Source: Roseateles sp. XES5
GTDB lineage: Bacteria; Pseudomonadota; Alphaproteobacteria; Rhizobiales; Rhizobiaceae
Length of the DNA: 64,000 bases
Assembly (NCBI RefSeq): GCF_020535545.1
Contig: NZ_CP084752.1
Span: 2,879,501-2,943,500 of the forward strand
Reading direction: 5' to 3'
Below the pieces are notes generated by a model. The model saw only the letters and a list, made by a program, of their open reading frames with translations. It did no database searches and was not told the origin of the DNA. Positions 1-7,192 of the stretch are shown here, piece after piece. The translations under genes were made by a program, and so were the position numbers. Each line of letters starts with the position of its first letter. Positions within the stretch are counted from its first letter, which is position 1.

Positions 1-402
1 TGCGGCGGGCGCCATGTTGCGCTTCAGGATGTTGTTGATGCGCAGCACCAGTTCGCGCGGCTCGAAGGGTTTGGAAAGATAGTCGTCGGCGCCGGCCTCG
101 AGGCCCTCGATGCGCGCCTTGGACTCGGCGAGCGCCGTCAGCATGAGGATCGGTACGGGGCGGATTTCGCGCAGGCTCTTCGTCAGCGACAGGCCGCTTT
201 CACCGGGCATCATCACGTCCATGATGATGAGGTCGAAATCGAGTCCGCGCAGCTTGCGCCGCGCCTCGTCGGCATCGCCGGCGACCGTCACGCGAAAACC
301 TTCTCCCAGCAGATACCGGCTGAGGAGCTCGCGGATGCGGGTGTCGTCGTCTACGACGAGAAGATGGGAGGCGTCATCGGAGGGCGCGCCGGCAGCGGTC
401 AT
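1..402 (-). CDS. petR: OmpR-type response regulator, PetR-like (3' end outside window)
   Basis: This is the N-terminal part of a two-component response regulator; the gene runs off the left edge, so only about 134 residues are visible. The receiver domain is clear: an acidic cluster VVDDD near residue 16, the phospho-acceptor aspartate in IIMDVMMPGESG near residue 60, the conserved threonine in MLTA, and the lysine in SKPFEPREL. The DNA-binding half is not in the window. It lies 24 bases after a MarR gene on the same strand, the petP-petR arrangement known from Rhodobacter and found beside ilvE in rhizobia. The symbol rests on this context. A GTG at 411 is an alternative start. Confidence 0.8.
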   Translation of the reverse strand, partial: MTAAGAPSDDASHLLVVDDDTRIRELLSRYLLGEGFRVTVAGDADEARRKLRGLDFDLIIMDVMMPGESGLSLTKSLREIRPVPILMLTALAESKARIEGLEAGADDYLSKPFEPRELVLRINNILKRNMAPAA

Positions 403-426
403 CGTCTTCACCCGTTGTTCAAACTG

Positions 427-933
427 TCATTCGCTCTTGGCGTTCTGCATGCCGGTGAGGAACCGGATCACGGTACGGCGGTCGCCGGCGCCCATTTCCT
501 CGAATGCACGGGCGATGCGGCGGGATTGCGGCTCGGCGAGCGCAAGGGCAAGTTCGCGTCCCGCCCTTGTGGGATAGAGCTTGCGCTGGCGGCGGTCCTC
601 GGGGCCGGCCACCTGCTGGATATAGCCGGAATCGATGAGCTGCTTCAAGACGCGCGCCAGGCTCTGCTTGGTGATCTTCAGCGTGTCCAGAAGGTCCGCC
701 ACCGTCATGCCGGGCTCGCGGTTGACGAAGTGCACCACGCGGTGGTGGGCGCGGCCGAAGCCGCTCGTTTCAAGGATCGCGTCGGGATCGGAAATGAAGT
801 CGCGATAGGCGAAGAACAGGCCTTCGATGATCTCGAAGTCGATGCGCCCGTCGCCGGTCATGGCGTCCTCGTGCAGCTCGTTCGCGCCGTTCTTGTCCGG
901 CATCTGTCGGGCCACGTTGTCATTTCCTTTCAT
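427..933 (-). CDS. petP: MarR-family transcriptional regulator, PetP-like
   Basis: A 168-residue winged-helix regulator. The MarR core is visible: VVHFVNREPGMTVADLLD leads into the recognition helix ITKQSLARVLKQLIDSGYI, followed by the wing AGPEDRRQRKLYPT. MarR proteins act as dimers on palindromic operators, and a perfect 11-bp inverted repeat lies 29 bases upstream of this start, making autoregulation likely. The response-regulator gene follows closely on the same strand, so the two are probably cotranscribed. PetP in Rhodobacter capsulatus is required with PetR for growth. Assignment to PetP rather than another MarR is by gene order. Confidence 0.85.
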   Translation of the reverse strand: MKGNDNVARQMPDKNGANELHEDAMTGDGRIDFEIIEGLFFAYRDFISDPDAILETSGFGRAHHRVVHFVNREPGMTVADLLDTLKITKQSLARVLKQLIDSGYIQQVAGPEDRRQRKLYPTRAGRELALALAEPQSRRIARAFEEMGAGDRRTVIRFLTGMQNAKSE

Positions 934-961
934 GCCTTGCCGTCCCCGCGTAATTTATCGC

Positions 962-990
962 AAAATATGTCAGCTTTGTTGACATATTTT
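962..990. promoter_or_regulatory. Perfect 11-bp inverted repeat, candidate PetP/MarR operator
   Basis: AAAATATGTCA at 962-972 and its exact reverse complement at 980-990 are separated by 7 bases. The site lies in the AT-rich gap between the divergent marR (start 933) and ilvE (start 1175) genes. There is no T-tract after a GC stem, so it does not look like a terminator. A dimeric winged-helix regulator such as the adjacent MarR protein is the natural candidate to bind it. Confidence 0.6.
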
Positions 991-1174
991 TTCGCTCTTG
1001 TTAGGGTTCCGCTCACGTTGCGGTTCCCGGGCGCCGAAGGATATCCGGCGTCATTTCGATCCCCCAATCCGGATGGTTGTCCCGATCAGGCGATCCTGCC
1101 CGTTTCTGGTTAGACCGTAACAGGCGAAACAATCAACTTCAAAGAATGGCGCCCGCGCGCCGGAGGATGACAGC

Positions 1175-2065
1175 ATGGCAGTTCCTTTCGATCAACTGGA
1201 TGGGCAAATCTGGCTCAACGGCGAATTCGTCGACTGGAAGGACGCCAAGATTCACGTGCTGACCCACGGCCTGCACTATGCAAGCGCCGTGTTCGAGGGC
1301 GAACGCGCCTATGGCGGCCGCATCTTCAAGCTCACCGAGCATAACCAGCGCCTGCATAAGTCCGCCGAAATCCTCGGCTTCAAGCTTCCCTATTCGGTCG
1401 AAGAGCTGGATGCGGCGACCACCGAACTCCTGAAGCGCCAGGGCTTCTCCGAAGCCTATGCGCGGCCTATCGCCTGGCGCGGTTCGGAAATGATGGGCGT
1501 TTCGGCGCAGAACAACCGCATCAACGTCGCCATCGCGATCTGGCAGTGGGGCAGCTACTTCAATCCGGCCGAAAAGCTGAAGGGCATCCGCCTCGACATC
1601 GCCGAATATCGCCGCCCGGATCCGAAGACCGCGCCGTCGAAATCCAAGGCCGCCGGTCTCTACATGATCTGCACCATCTCCAAGCACGCCGCCGAGGCCA
1701 AGGGCTATGCGGATGCGATGATGCTGGACTATCGCGGCCAGGTGGCCGAGGCGACCGGCGCCAACATCTTCTTCGTCAAGGACGGCGTCATCCACACGCC
1801 GGTACCGGACTGCTTCCTCGACGGCATCACCCGTCGCACGGTCATCGAGCTTGCCAAGCGCCGTGGCTACGAGATCATCGAGCGGGCTATCGTGCCCGAG
1901 GAGCTCTCGAGCTTCTCCGAGTGCTTCCTGACGGGGTCGGCCGCTGAAGTGACGCCGGTTTCCGAGATCGGCCCCTACCGCTTCACGCCCGGCACGATCA
2001 GCGAGACGCTGATGAACGACTATATGAAGGAAGTCTATCCGGCCGCCGTGGCTGCCGCCGAGTAA
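1175..2065 (+). CDS. ilvE: Branched-chain amino acid aminotransferase
   Basis: A 296-residue cytoplasmic class IV (fold-type IV) PLP aminotransferase, which performs the last transamination in leucine, isoleucine and valine synthesis and the first in their breakdown. Family motifs visible are WLNGEFVDWKDAKIHVLTHGLHYASAVFEGERAYGG at the N-terminus, the PLP lysine in SKAAGLYM (about K158), EATGANIFFV, and the late ECFLTGSAAEVTPV phosphate-binding loop. Length is typical (about 290-310). Transcription is divergent from the MarR gene and ends in a strong hairpin 27 bases after the stop. Confidence 0.95.
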   Translation: MAVPFDQLDGQIWLNGEFVDWKDAKIHVLTHGLHYASAVFEGERAYGGRIFKLTEHNQRLHKSAEILGFKLPYSVEELDAATTELLKRQGFSEAYARPIAWRGSEMMGVSAQNNRINVAIAIWQWGSYFNPAEKLKGIRLDIAEYRRPDPKTAPSKSKAAGLYMICTISKHAAEAKGYADAMMLDYRGQVAEATGANIFFVKDGVIHTPVPDCFLDGITRRTVIELAKRRGYEIIERAIVPEELSSFSECFLTGSAAEVTPVSEIGPYRFTPGTISETLMNDYMKEVYPAAVAAAE

Positions 2066-2091
2066 CCGGCTGGCTTGCAGGACCTGGGGAG

Positions 2092-2118
2092 CGCCCGCGG
2101 CACGGCCGCGGGCGTTTT
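2092..2118 (+). terminator. Rho-independent terminator of ilvE
   Basis: A perfect 10-bp GC stem (CGCCCGCGGC / GCCGCGGGCG) closes on a 3-base loop and is followed by TTTT. It lies directly downstream of ilvE and before the convergent YciI gene. Confidence 0.85.
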
Positions 2119-2124
2119 CGCTTG

Positions 2125-2409
2125 TCAGAGAAGAAAGGCCAGCCTCTTATCGGCTTTTCCCGGCTTGATCTCCACGATCTCGGCCTGCACCACGTCTTCG
2201 ATAACGAAGGGGTCGTCCTTCACGCGGGCTTCCAGGTCCGTGCGCGAGACATTGTGGGCAAGGATCGCGCCGCCCGCGGCCGGCTGGAGGCTTCCGGTCA
2301 GAAGGAAGACGCCGTCGTCGAAGCCGCGCCGGATCCAGACATTGTGCCTGTCCATGAATTGCGCGGCATTTGCCTTGTTGGCGGAAAATTTCAGGGTGAC
2401 GAGGAACAT
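2125..2409 (-). CDS. YciI-family protein
   Basis: A 94-residue ferredoxin-like-fold protein of the YciI family. Family features are the N-terminal strand MFLVTLKFSANKANAAQFMDRHNVWI, a conserved histidine, the GG turn in TGSLQPAAGGAIL, and DDPFVIEDVVQAEIVEIKPGKADKR near the C-terminus. The biochemical role of most YciI proteins is unknown. It starts 12 bases after the TetR gene on the same strand, so it is probably the regulated partner of that repressor. Confidence 0.85.
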   Translation of the reverse strand: MFLVTLKFSANKANAAQFMDRHNVWIRRGFDDGVFLLTGSLQPAAGGAILAHNVSRTDLEARVKDDPFVIEDVVQAEIVEIKPGKADKRLAFLL

Positions 2410-2421
2410 GCGGCGTCTCCT

Positions 2422-3018
2422 TCAGGCGGGGTGAGGGGGAGTGTCGGGATGCTGGCGTTGCAGCCAGTCGTTCATGTCGGCAATCTCGCGCTCGACGAAG
2501 GCGTCGTCCCGGAAGGCGGTGGCAAGGGCGGCGACGCCCTGGCTGCGCATGAGGATGTGTAGCGCCAGGTCGTCCGCATCGTCTGCCCGCCCCATGCTTG
2601 CAAACTGCGCGGCAAGCCAGACACGGAACAGCGTGAAGATTTCGGCGGCGTCGTCCCTTGCGGCATGATCGAGCTTTGCAAGTTCGTTGCAGAGCGTCCC
2701 CACGGGGCAGCCGTAGCGCATGATCCCGGCGCGGTTGGTGGCGAGGATCTGGATGAAGCTGCCGATCCGCGCGGCGGGCGACGCGTCCTCCTGCCAGGCA
2801 TCGAGCATCTGCCGGGTCTTGGCCTTGCGCTGGTCGATGACCGCCGTGAGAATCTCGTCCTTCGTCCTGAAGTGATAGTAGAAGTTGCCGCGCGACAGGC
2901 CGACGGCCTCCGCGATATGGGCAAAGGACGTCGCTTCGAAGCCCTGTTCGTAGAAAAGCCTGTCGGCGGCATCCACGATATATTGGCGCGTGTCCTGCGC
3001 TTTCATCGGTGGCACCAT
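2422..3018 (-). CDS. TetR-family transcriptional repressor
   Basis: A 198-residue regulator. The N-terminal helix-turn-helix (DAADRLFYEQGFEATSFAHIAEAVGLSRGNFYYHFRTKDEILTAV) is textbook TetR; the ligand-binding C-terminal half is, as usual, not recognisable. An internal ATG at 3006 is an equally possible start; neither has a strong ribosome binding site. Two copies of a 16-bp near-palindrome lie immediately upstream (3020-3060), strongly suggesting autorepression. The likely operon is tetR-yciI. The ligand cannot be predicted. Confidence 0.9.
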   Translation of the reverse strand: MVPPMKAQDTRQYIVDAADRLFYEQGFEATSFAHIAEAVGLSRGNFYYHFRTKDEILTAVIDQRKAKTRQMLDAWQEDASPAARIGSFIQILATNRAGIMRYGCPVGTLCNELAKLDHAARDDAAEIFTLFRVWLAAQFASMGRADDADDLALHILMRSQGVAALATAFRDDAFVEREIADMNDWLQRQHPDTPPHPA

Positions 3019-3019
3019 G

Positions 3020-3060
3020 TAGGTCGATTGTCCTAATCGAGGATTAGGTCAATTGTCCTA
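3020..3060. promoter_or_regulatory. Duplicated TetR operator
   Basis: TAGGTCGATTGTCCTA (3020-3035) and TAGGTCAATTGTCCTA (3045-3060) differ at one base. Each is itself a near-perfect palindrome (TAGG...CCTA), and they are spaced 25 bases start to start. They abut the tetR start codon, as expected for an autorepressor site covering the promoter. Confidence 0.7.
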
Positions 3061-3084
3061 TCGCGTCAAGGTTTCGTATCCCGC

Positions 3085-3121
3085 AAAGAAAACGCCCGCG
3101 GAAGCGAGGCTTCGCGGGCGT
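3085..3121 (-). terminator. Terminator of the small glycine-rich protein gene
   Basis: On the minus strand, ACGCCCGCGAAGC pairs with GCTTCCGCGGGCGT (one bulge) and is followed by TTTTCTTT. It lies about 30 bases after the stop of the gene at 3154-3417. Confidence 0.75.
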
Positions 3122-3153
3122 CCTTCAATTCCCGTGGCGCTTTCGCGCCCCTC

Positions 3154-3417
3154 TTACTTCTTGCCGAGAACCGCGCCGACGATGGCCGTCAGCACGCCGC
3201 CGCCGACCAGGCCGCCGAGGCCGTTGGCGACAAGGCCGGAAAGTCCGGCTTCACCGCCCACCATTTGCAGGAGAAGACCGCCGCCGACACCGCCGATGGC
3301 GCCGACGATGGTACGGACGATCACGCTGACAGCCGCCTGTTTCAGGGCTGCGCCCGCGGCATTGCCGCCAATGGCGCCGGCGATGAGCTGCGTGATGATG
3401 GGCATCAATGCTTCCAT
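3154..3417 (-). CDS. Small glycine/alanine-rich hydrophobic protein, unknown function
   Basis: The start is set at 3417, where the ribosome binding site GGAGGGGAAGTC precedes ATG; the reading frame extends further upstream but without initiation signals. The 87-residue product is dominated by Gly, Ala, Val, Leu and Ile with glycine-zipper-like spacing (GAIGGNAAGAAL, GAIGGVGGGLLL, GLGGLVGGGVLTAIVGAV) and ends in GKK, suggesting membrane-associated or oligomerising helices. No family is recognised. It has its own terminator and seems monocistronic. Confidence 0.65.
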   Translation of the reverse strand: MEALMPIITQLIAGAIGGNAAGAALKQAAVSVIVRTIVGAIGGVGGGLLLQMVGGEAGLSGLVANGLGGLVGGGVLTAIVGAVLGKK

Positions 3418-3627
3418 GACTTCCCCTCCGAAAGGTCCGCCCGGAATGAGAGTGGCCCGGGCCGGACATTGGCCTCGTTGCCGGATGTGCGGTCTGGAGC
3501 CCGCGCCACCCGCTGCCGAAAGACTCGGCATCCGCAACGTGCGGACAATTTGGGGTTCTGTCAATTTACCCGCGCATGTCGTGCACCGTGAACTTGGGGA
3601 ATTTGGAAGGCGAGGGCCCCCAAAGTA

Positions 3628-3656
3628 AAGAGGCGGCCGCAATGCGACCGCCTCTT
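3628..3656 (-). terminator. Terminator of hppD
   Basis: AAGAGGCGG and CCGCCTCTT (9 bp) flank an 11-base loop, followed on the minus strand by TTTACTTT. It lies 32 bases beyond the hppD stop. The rest of the interval 3418-3627 shows no gene. Confidence 0.6.
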
Positions 3657-3687
3657 CCTTCCCCGCATGGCTTGGTTGCCGCGGTTT

Positions 3688-4791
3688 TTATTCTGCTGCG
3701 ATCACGCCCCGGCGGATCTGGTCTTCCTCGATGGATTCGAAGAGCGCCCGGAAGTTGCCTTCGCCGAAGCCCTCGTCGCCCTTCCTCTGGATGAACTCGA
3801 AGAAGATCGGGCCGATCACGGTCTTCGAGAAGATCTGGAGCAGGATCTTCGTCATGCCGCCATCGACGACGCCTTCGCCGTCGATCAGGATGCCGTGCTT
3901 CTTCATGCGTTCGACGGGCTCTTCATGGCCGACGACGCGCACATAGGACCGGTCGTAGTAGTTTTCCGGCGGGCCGGGCATGAACTTCATGCCGTTGCCG
4001 GCGAGCTTGTCCGTCGCGTCGTAGATCGCATCGGTCCCGACGGCGATGTGCTGGATGCCTTCGCCCTTGTATTTCTTCAGGTACTCGACGATCTGGCTCG
4101 TCTCGTCCTTCGATTCGTTGAGCGGAATGCGGATCTTGCCGCATGGCGACGTGATGGCGCGCGAGACGAGGCCGGTGATGCGGCCGTCGATGTCGAAGAA
4201 GTGGATCTGCTTGAAGCCGAAAAGCTCGCGGTAGAAATCCCACCACTTGTCCATGTTGCCGCGATAGACATTGTGCGTGAGGTGATCGAGGAAGTAGAAG
4301 CCGACGCCCTCCGGCTTCGGGTCGCGCGCGCCTGTCCAGACGAATTCGGCGTCATAGGCCGATCCCTTGGCGCCGTACTTTTCGATGAAATAGAGCAGTG
4401 AGCCGCCGATGCCGACGATGGCGGGCACGTCGAGCGCCTTGTCGTCGCCTTCATAGGGTGTCGCGCCCTTGGCGACGGCATGGTCGAAGGCATGTTTGGC
4501 ATCGACCACGCGCCAGGCCATGGAGGCGGCGCAGGGGCCGTGCTCGCCGGCGAATTTCATGGCGTGCGAGCCGGGCTCGGCATTGATGACATAATTGATG
4601 TCGCCCTGCCGCCAGACCGAGATCGCCTTGGTGCGATGGGTCGCGACCTTGCTGTATCCCATGCGGGCGAACAGCTCTTCCAGCTTTTCCGGTTCCGGGT
4701 GGGCGAACTCGACGAACTCGAAGCCGTCCGTGCCCGCGGGATTGTCGGCGGTGATCAGTGCCGGCGGTGCGTCATGCGGGAAAGGGCCCAT
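3688..4791 (-). CDS. hppD: 4-hydroxyphenylpyruvate dioxygenase
   Basis: The start at 4791 (MGPFPHDAP) is preceded by GAGGAGGACGAACG, giving 367 residues, typical of the family. The enzyme is a two-domain vicinal-oxygen-chelate Fe(II) dioxygenase that converts 4-hydroxyphenylpyruvate to homogentisate in tyrosine breakdown. The expected iron ligands are visible: the histidine in LDHLTHNVYRG, the histidine in IQHIAVGTD and the glutamate in GPIFFEFIQR. The FGEGNFRALFESIE C-terminal gating helix is present. It is divergent from an Lrp/AsnC regulator across a 130-base gap containing two matching palindromes, so that protein is its probable regulator. Confidence 0.95.
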   Translation of the reverse strand: MGPFPHDAPPALITADNPAGTDGFEFVEFAHPEPEKLEELFARMGYSKVATHRTKAISVWRQGDINYVINAEPGSHAMKFAGEHGPCAASMAWRVVDAKHAFDHAVAKGATPYEGDDKALDVPAIVGIGGSLLYFIEKYGAKGSAYDAEFVWTGARDPKPEGVGFYFLDHLTHNVYRGNMDKWWDFYRELFGFKQIHFFDIDGRITGLVSRAITSPCGKIRIPLNESKDETSQIVEYLKKYKGEGIQHIAVGTDAIYDATDKLAGNGMKFMPGPPENYYDRSYVRVVGHEEPVERMKKHGILIDGEGVVDGGMTKILLQIFSKTVIGPIFFEFIQRKGDEGFGEGNFRALFESIEEDQIRRGVIAAE

Positions 4792-4839
4792 CGTTCGTCC
4801 TCCTCGAAAGTGATGTGAAGGCAGTATGGCGCGGAACCC

Positions 4840-4896
4840 ATGCAATGTGTGTGCATAGTGCTTGCGTTTTGACAATCTCATGCGATGTTCGTGCAT
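4840..4896. promoter_or_regulatory. Pair of 17-bp Lrp/AsnC-type operator sites
   Basis: ATGCAATGTGTGTGCAT (4840-4856) and ATGCGATGTTCGTGCAT (4880-4896) match at 14 of 17 positions. Each has inverted ends (ATGC...GCAT). They are 40 bases apart, about four helical turns, inside the hppD-asnC intergenic region, as expected for an octameric Lrp-family regulator. A TTGACA hexamer (4869-4874) lies between them. Confidence 0.65.
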
Positions 4897-4921
4897 GAAT
4901 TTAGCTGATGGAGAGAAAATC

Positions 4922-5380
4922 GTGCAACTCGACGATTTCGACCGGAAATTGCTCGCGCATTTGCAGGAGGATGCGCGCCTGACGAACAACGAGTTGTCGG
5001 AGCGCATCAATCTTTCGCCCTCCCAATGTTCGCGCCGGCGCATCCGGTTGGAGGAGGAGGGGATCATCCGCGCCTATCGGGCGGAACTCGACCGGGAAAA
5101 GCTCGATCTCGGCATCGTCATCGTCGTCACGGTGACGCTCTCGACCCACAACCGAGACAATGCGGTGCGCTTTGCCCGGTTGATCTCCAGCCTGCCGGAA
5201 GTGTTGGAGGCATTCTCGCTGACGGGGGAAATGGATTACATCATCAAGGTCGTGGTGCCGAACCTGAAGGCGCTCTCCGCCTTCGTCAACGATGTGCTGC
5301 TGCCGCACGAATCCGTCTCGCATGTGAAGACGGCCATCGTTCTGGACACGCTTAAGGAAACGACCGCCCTGCCACTTTGA
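4922..5380 (+). CDS. Lrp/AsnC-family regulator of hppD
   Basis: The GTG at 4922 is preceded by GGAGAG and gives 152 residues, the usual family length; ATG at 4895 and TTG at 4862 are alternatives but overlap the operator. The N-terminal winged helix (LDDFDRKLLAHLQEDARLTNNELSERINLSPSQCSRRRIRLEEEGII) is followed by the RAM ligand-binding domain (GEMDYIIKVVVPNLKALSAFV). Regulators of this subfamily next to hppD sense aromatic amino acids or their keto acids; that specificity here is inferred from position only. Confidence 0.9.
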   Translation: MQLDDFDRKLLAHLQEDARLTNNELSERINLSPSQCSRRRIRLEEEGIIRAYRAELDREKLDLGIVIVVTVTLSTHNRDNAVRFARLISSLPEVLEAFSLTGEMDYIIKVVVPNLKALSAFVNDVLLPHESVSHVKTAIVLDTLKETTALPL

Positions 5381-5429
5381 CGGGCTGTTGCCTTGCGGCA
5401 ACACGGTTGCAGTCAACCCTGTTTCCCTG

Positions 5430-5455
5430 GGAACAGACTGGAATCCTGTGTCGTT
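5430..5455 (+). promoter_or_regulatory. EcfG-type general stress promoter (GGAAC-N17-CGTT)
   Basis: GGAAC at 5430-5434 and CGTT at 5452-5455 are 17 bases apart, matching the alphaproteobacterial EcfG/RpoE2 consensus. The expected transcript start is about 55 bases before the small membrane protein gene at 5519. Confidence 0.6.
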
Positions 5456-5518
5456 GTAGAAAGCGATCACAACGACAAACAGGCCGCTTCAAGGACGGCC
5501 CCACCAGGGAACAGGATC

Positions 5519-5680
5519 ATGCAATCGAACCCGAAGCCGCAGAACCCGGTCGCCGACCGTCTTCGCCCCGTCGCCTATCTCTATATCGTCGCCAATCTCG
5601 CCGTTGCCGCGCTGCTCTTCTCCACCGTCTCGCCGACCCTTGCCTCCGGCCCCGTCCAGGAGATCGCGAGCCTGCGCTAG
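5519..5680 (+). CDS. 53-residue single-pass membrane protein, unknown function
   Basis: A short gene with a GGGAACAGG ribosome-binding region before ATG. The product has a polar, proline-rich N-terminus (MQSNPKPQNPVADRLRP) then a hydrophobic segment of about 25 residues (VAYLYIVANLAVAALLFSTV), ending IASLR. No family recognised. The EcfG-type promoter just upstream suggests general-stress induction. It could form a transcript with the metallo-hydrolase gene 69 bases downstream. Confidence 0.6.
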   Translation: MQSNPKPQNPVADRLRPVAYLYIVANLAVAALLFSTVSPTLASGPVQEIASLR

Positions 5681-5749
5681 TTGAGACTTGGTCTTCGCGC
5701 ACGCTTGCGGCTATACGGGGATCGACAGCGGCAACCGAGCGAGGACCCC

Positions 5750-6397
5750 ATGGGCATGCTTCAGGCGGGCATCATCCCCGTCACTCCCTTCCAGCAGAAC
5801 TGCACCATTCTCTTCGATACGGAGACGAAAGAGGGCGTGGTCGTCGATCCCGGCGGGGATGTCGACGTGATCCTCGAGACGGTCAAGGAGAACGGCATCG
5901 TGCTGAAGGCCATCTGGCTCACCCACGCCCATATCGACCATGCGGGCGGCGCGAAGGAATTGAAGGACGCACTCGGCATCGACATCATCGGCCCGCACAA
6001 GGACGATCTTTCGCTCCTGCAGCGGCTGGAGGCGCAGGCTTCGATGTTCGGCGTGCCGATGAAGGTCAGCAATGTCGTGCCGGACCGCTGGCTGGGGGAC
6101 GGAGACAAGGTCTCCTTCGGCGATCATGAATTCGAGGTCTATCATACGCCGGGCCATGCGCCGGGCCATGTGATTTACTTCAACCGCAAGCAGGGCTTTG
6201 CTCATCTGGGTGACGTGTTGTTCCAGGGCTCGATCGGCCGGACCGACCTGCCGGGCGGCGACCACCAGCAGCTTCTCGATTCGATCCGTGACAAGGTCTT
6301 CCCGCTCGGCGACGAGGTCGGCTTTCTCTGCGGCCATGGGCCGGGCAGCAAGATCGGCGACGAACGGCGCAGCAACCCCTTCCTGCGCGGGCTCTAG
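5750..6397 (+). CDS. MBL-fold metallo-hydrolase (YcbL/glyoxalase II-like)
   Basis: A 215-residue cytoplasmic metallo-beta-lactamase-fold hydrolase. Metal ligands are visible: the THAHIDHAGG motif (HxHxDH), the histidine in YHTPGHAPGH, the aspartate in LGDVLFQGSIGR and the late histidine in LCGHGPGS. It lacks the C-terminal glyoxalase II substrate-binding domain, so it resembles YcbL-type type-II glyoxalases; a thioester substrate is likely but unproven. A second ATG at 5756 is possible. It is followed by a mosaic repeat and a hairpin terminator. Confidence 0.9.
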   Translation: MGMLQAGIIPVTPFQQNCTILFDTETKEGVVVDPGGDVDVILETVKENGIVLKAIWLTHAHIDHAGGAKELKDALGIDIIGPHKDDLSLLQRLEAQASMFGVPMKVSNVVPDRWLGDGDKVSFGDHEFEVYHTPGHAPGHVIYFNRKQGFAHLGDVLFQGSIGRTDLPGGDHQQLLDSIRDKVFPLGDEVGFLCGHGPGSKIGDERRSNPFLRGL

Positions 6398-6558
6398 CTT
6401 TTTGTTTTTACCGCATTATCCGACGCCGAAGCGATCCCGCTCCGACTGGAAATGCTTGAGAGTTTGTCAGGGAAAAGTGGGAACCGGTTTTCCTGAAAAG
6501 ACAAACGAAAACAAAAGAATTTAGAGCATGTCTGGTTCAATCTGAACCTGACATGCTC
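6398..6558 (+). repeat. Rhizobial mosaic intergenic repeat, copy A
   Basis: Three modules can be seen by comparison with 19222-19348 and 38733-38834. Module 1 (about 6398-6457) contains CCGCATTATCCGACGCCGAA, shared with copy B. Module 2 (about 6458-6523) is present as the reverse complement of the form in copies B and C. Module 3 (6524-6558) is a palindrome beginning GAGCATGTC. Modules 2+3 here are the near-exact inverse of copy C. This fits the RIME class of Rhizobium intergenic mosaic elements. Confidence 0.75.
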
Positions 6559-6568
6559 TGGAATGCAA

Positions 6569-6597
6569 GAAGGGCGCCTCTCGGCGCCCTTCGTTTT
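6569..6597 (+). terminator. Hairpin terminator between convergent genes
   Basis: GAAGGGCGCC and GGCGCCCTTC form a perfect 10-bp stem with a TCTC loop, followed by GTTTTT on the plus strand. It ends the metallo-hydrolase transcript and may also serve the convergent BA14K gene. Confidence 0.75.
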
Positions 6598-6609
6598 TGA
6601 CCGTCGGCC

Positions 6610-7059
6610 TCAGCCAGCGGTGCAGAAGTGCTCGCGGCCGTCATAGCCGACATAGGTGCCGCTGCGCGGATTGAACGAGCGGTAGCGCTGCGAGCAGTAG
6701 TCATACCACGACTGGCTCCACGGCTCGTAGCTCGGCGTATAGACCGGCTGGCGGCGGTAGATCACGCGGGGCTCGGGCTCCGGGTAATAATCCGGCTCCA
6801 CGTAGCGCGGCTCGGAATAGCGCGGCTGGGACGCCAGCGCGCCGCCGATGATGACGCCGGTGGCAAGGCCAAGGGCGCCGCCGATCAGGGCGTCGCGATC
6901 GCGGTGATGGCGGCGCGGCTTACGGTAGTAGCCATCGCCGGCATCGCCCCAGTAGCCGTCCCGGTGACGGTCGCGTGCTTCGACCACGCCCGCCGTCGCG
7001 GTGAGGGTCGTTGCCGCAACCGCCAGGGAAAGCACGATTGTCTTGAGGGCTTTGTTCAT
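6610..7059 (-). CDS. BA14K-family exported protein
   Basis: A 149-residue protein with an N-terminal signal peptide (LKTIVLSLAVAATTLTATAGVVEA), a His/Arg/Asp-rich stretch, a short hydrophobic glycine-zipper segment (DALIGGALGLATGVIIGGALA), a Pro/Tyr-rich linker and the C-terminal BA14K signature WYDYCSQRYRSFNPRSGTYVGYDGREHFC. BA14K proteins are named after an immunogenic Brucella protein; the molecular function is not known. The start at 7059 was preferred over 7086 because it begins directly with the basic signal-peptide n-region. Confidence 0.85.
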   Translation of the reverse strand: MNKALKTIVLSLAVAATTLTATAGVVEARDRHRDGYWGDAGDGYYRKPRRHHRDRDALIGGALGLATGVIIGGALASQPRYSEPRYVEPDYYPEPEPRVIYRRQPVYTPSYEPWSQSWYDYCSQRYRSFNPRSGTYVGYDGREHFCTAG

Positions 7060-7139
7060 GACGTCGATCCTTTGGATCCGGCCCATCGCCGGTCGATATC
7101 AACGAAACTAGAAGAGTGCGGCTGAACGGAGGCTGAACG

Positions 7140-7163
7140 AAAAAACCCGGCATCTCTGCCGGG
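7140..7163 (-). terminator. Terminator of the cold-shock gene
   Basis: CCCGGC and GCCGGG close on a 6-base loop and are followed by six T on the minus strand, 30 bases after the cold-shock gene stop. Confidence 0.8.
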
Positions 7164-7192
7164 CTTCAACTGAAAATCCTGAGAAAACCGGA

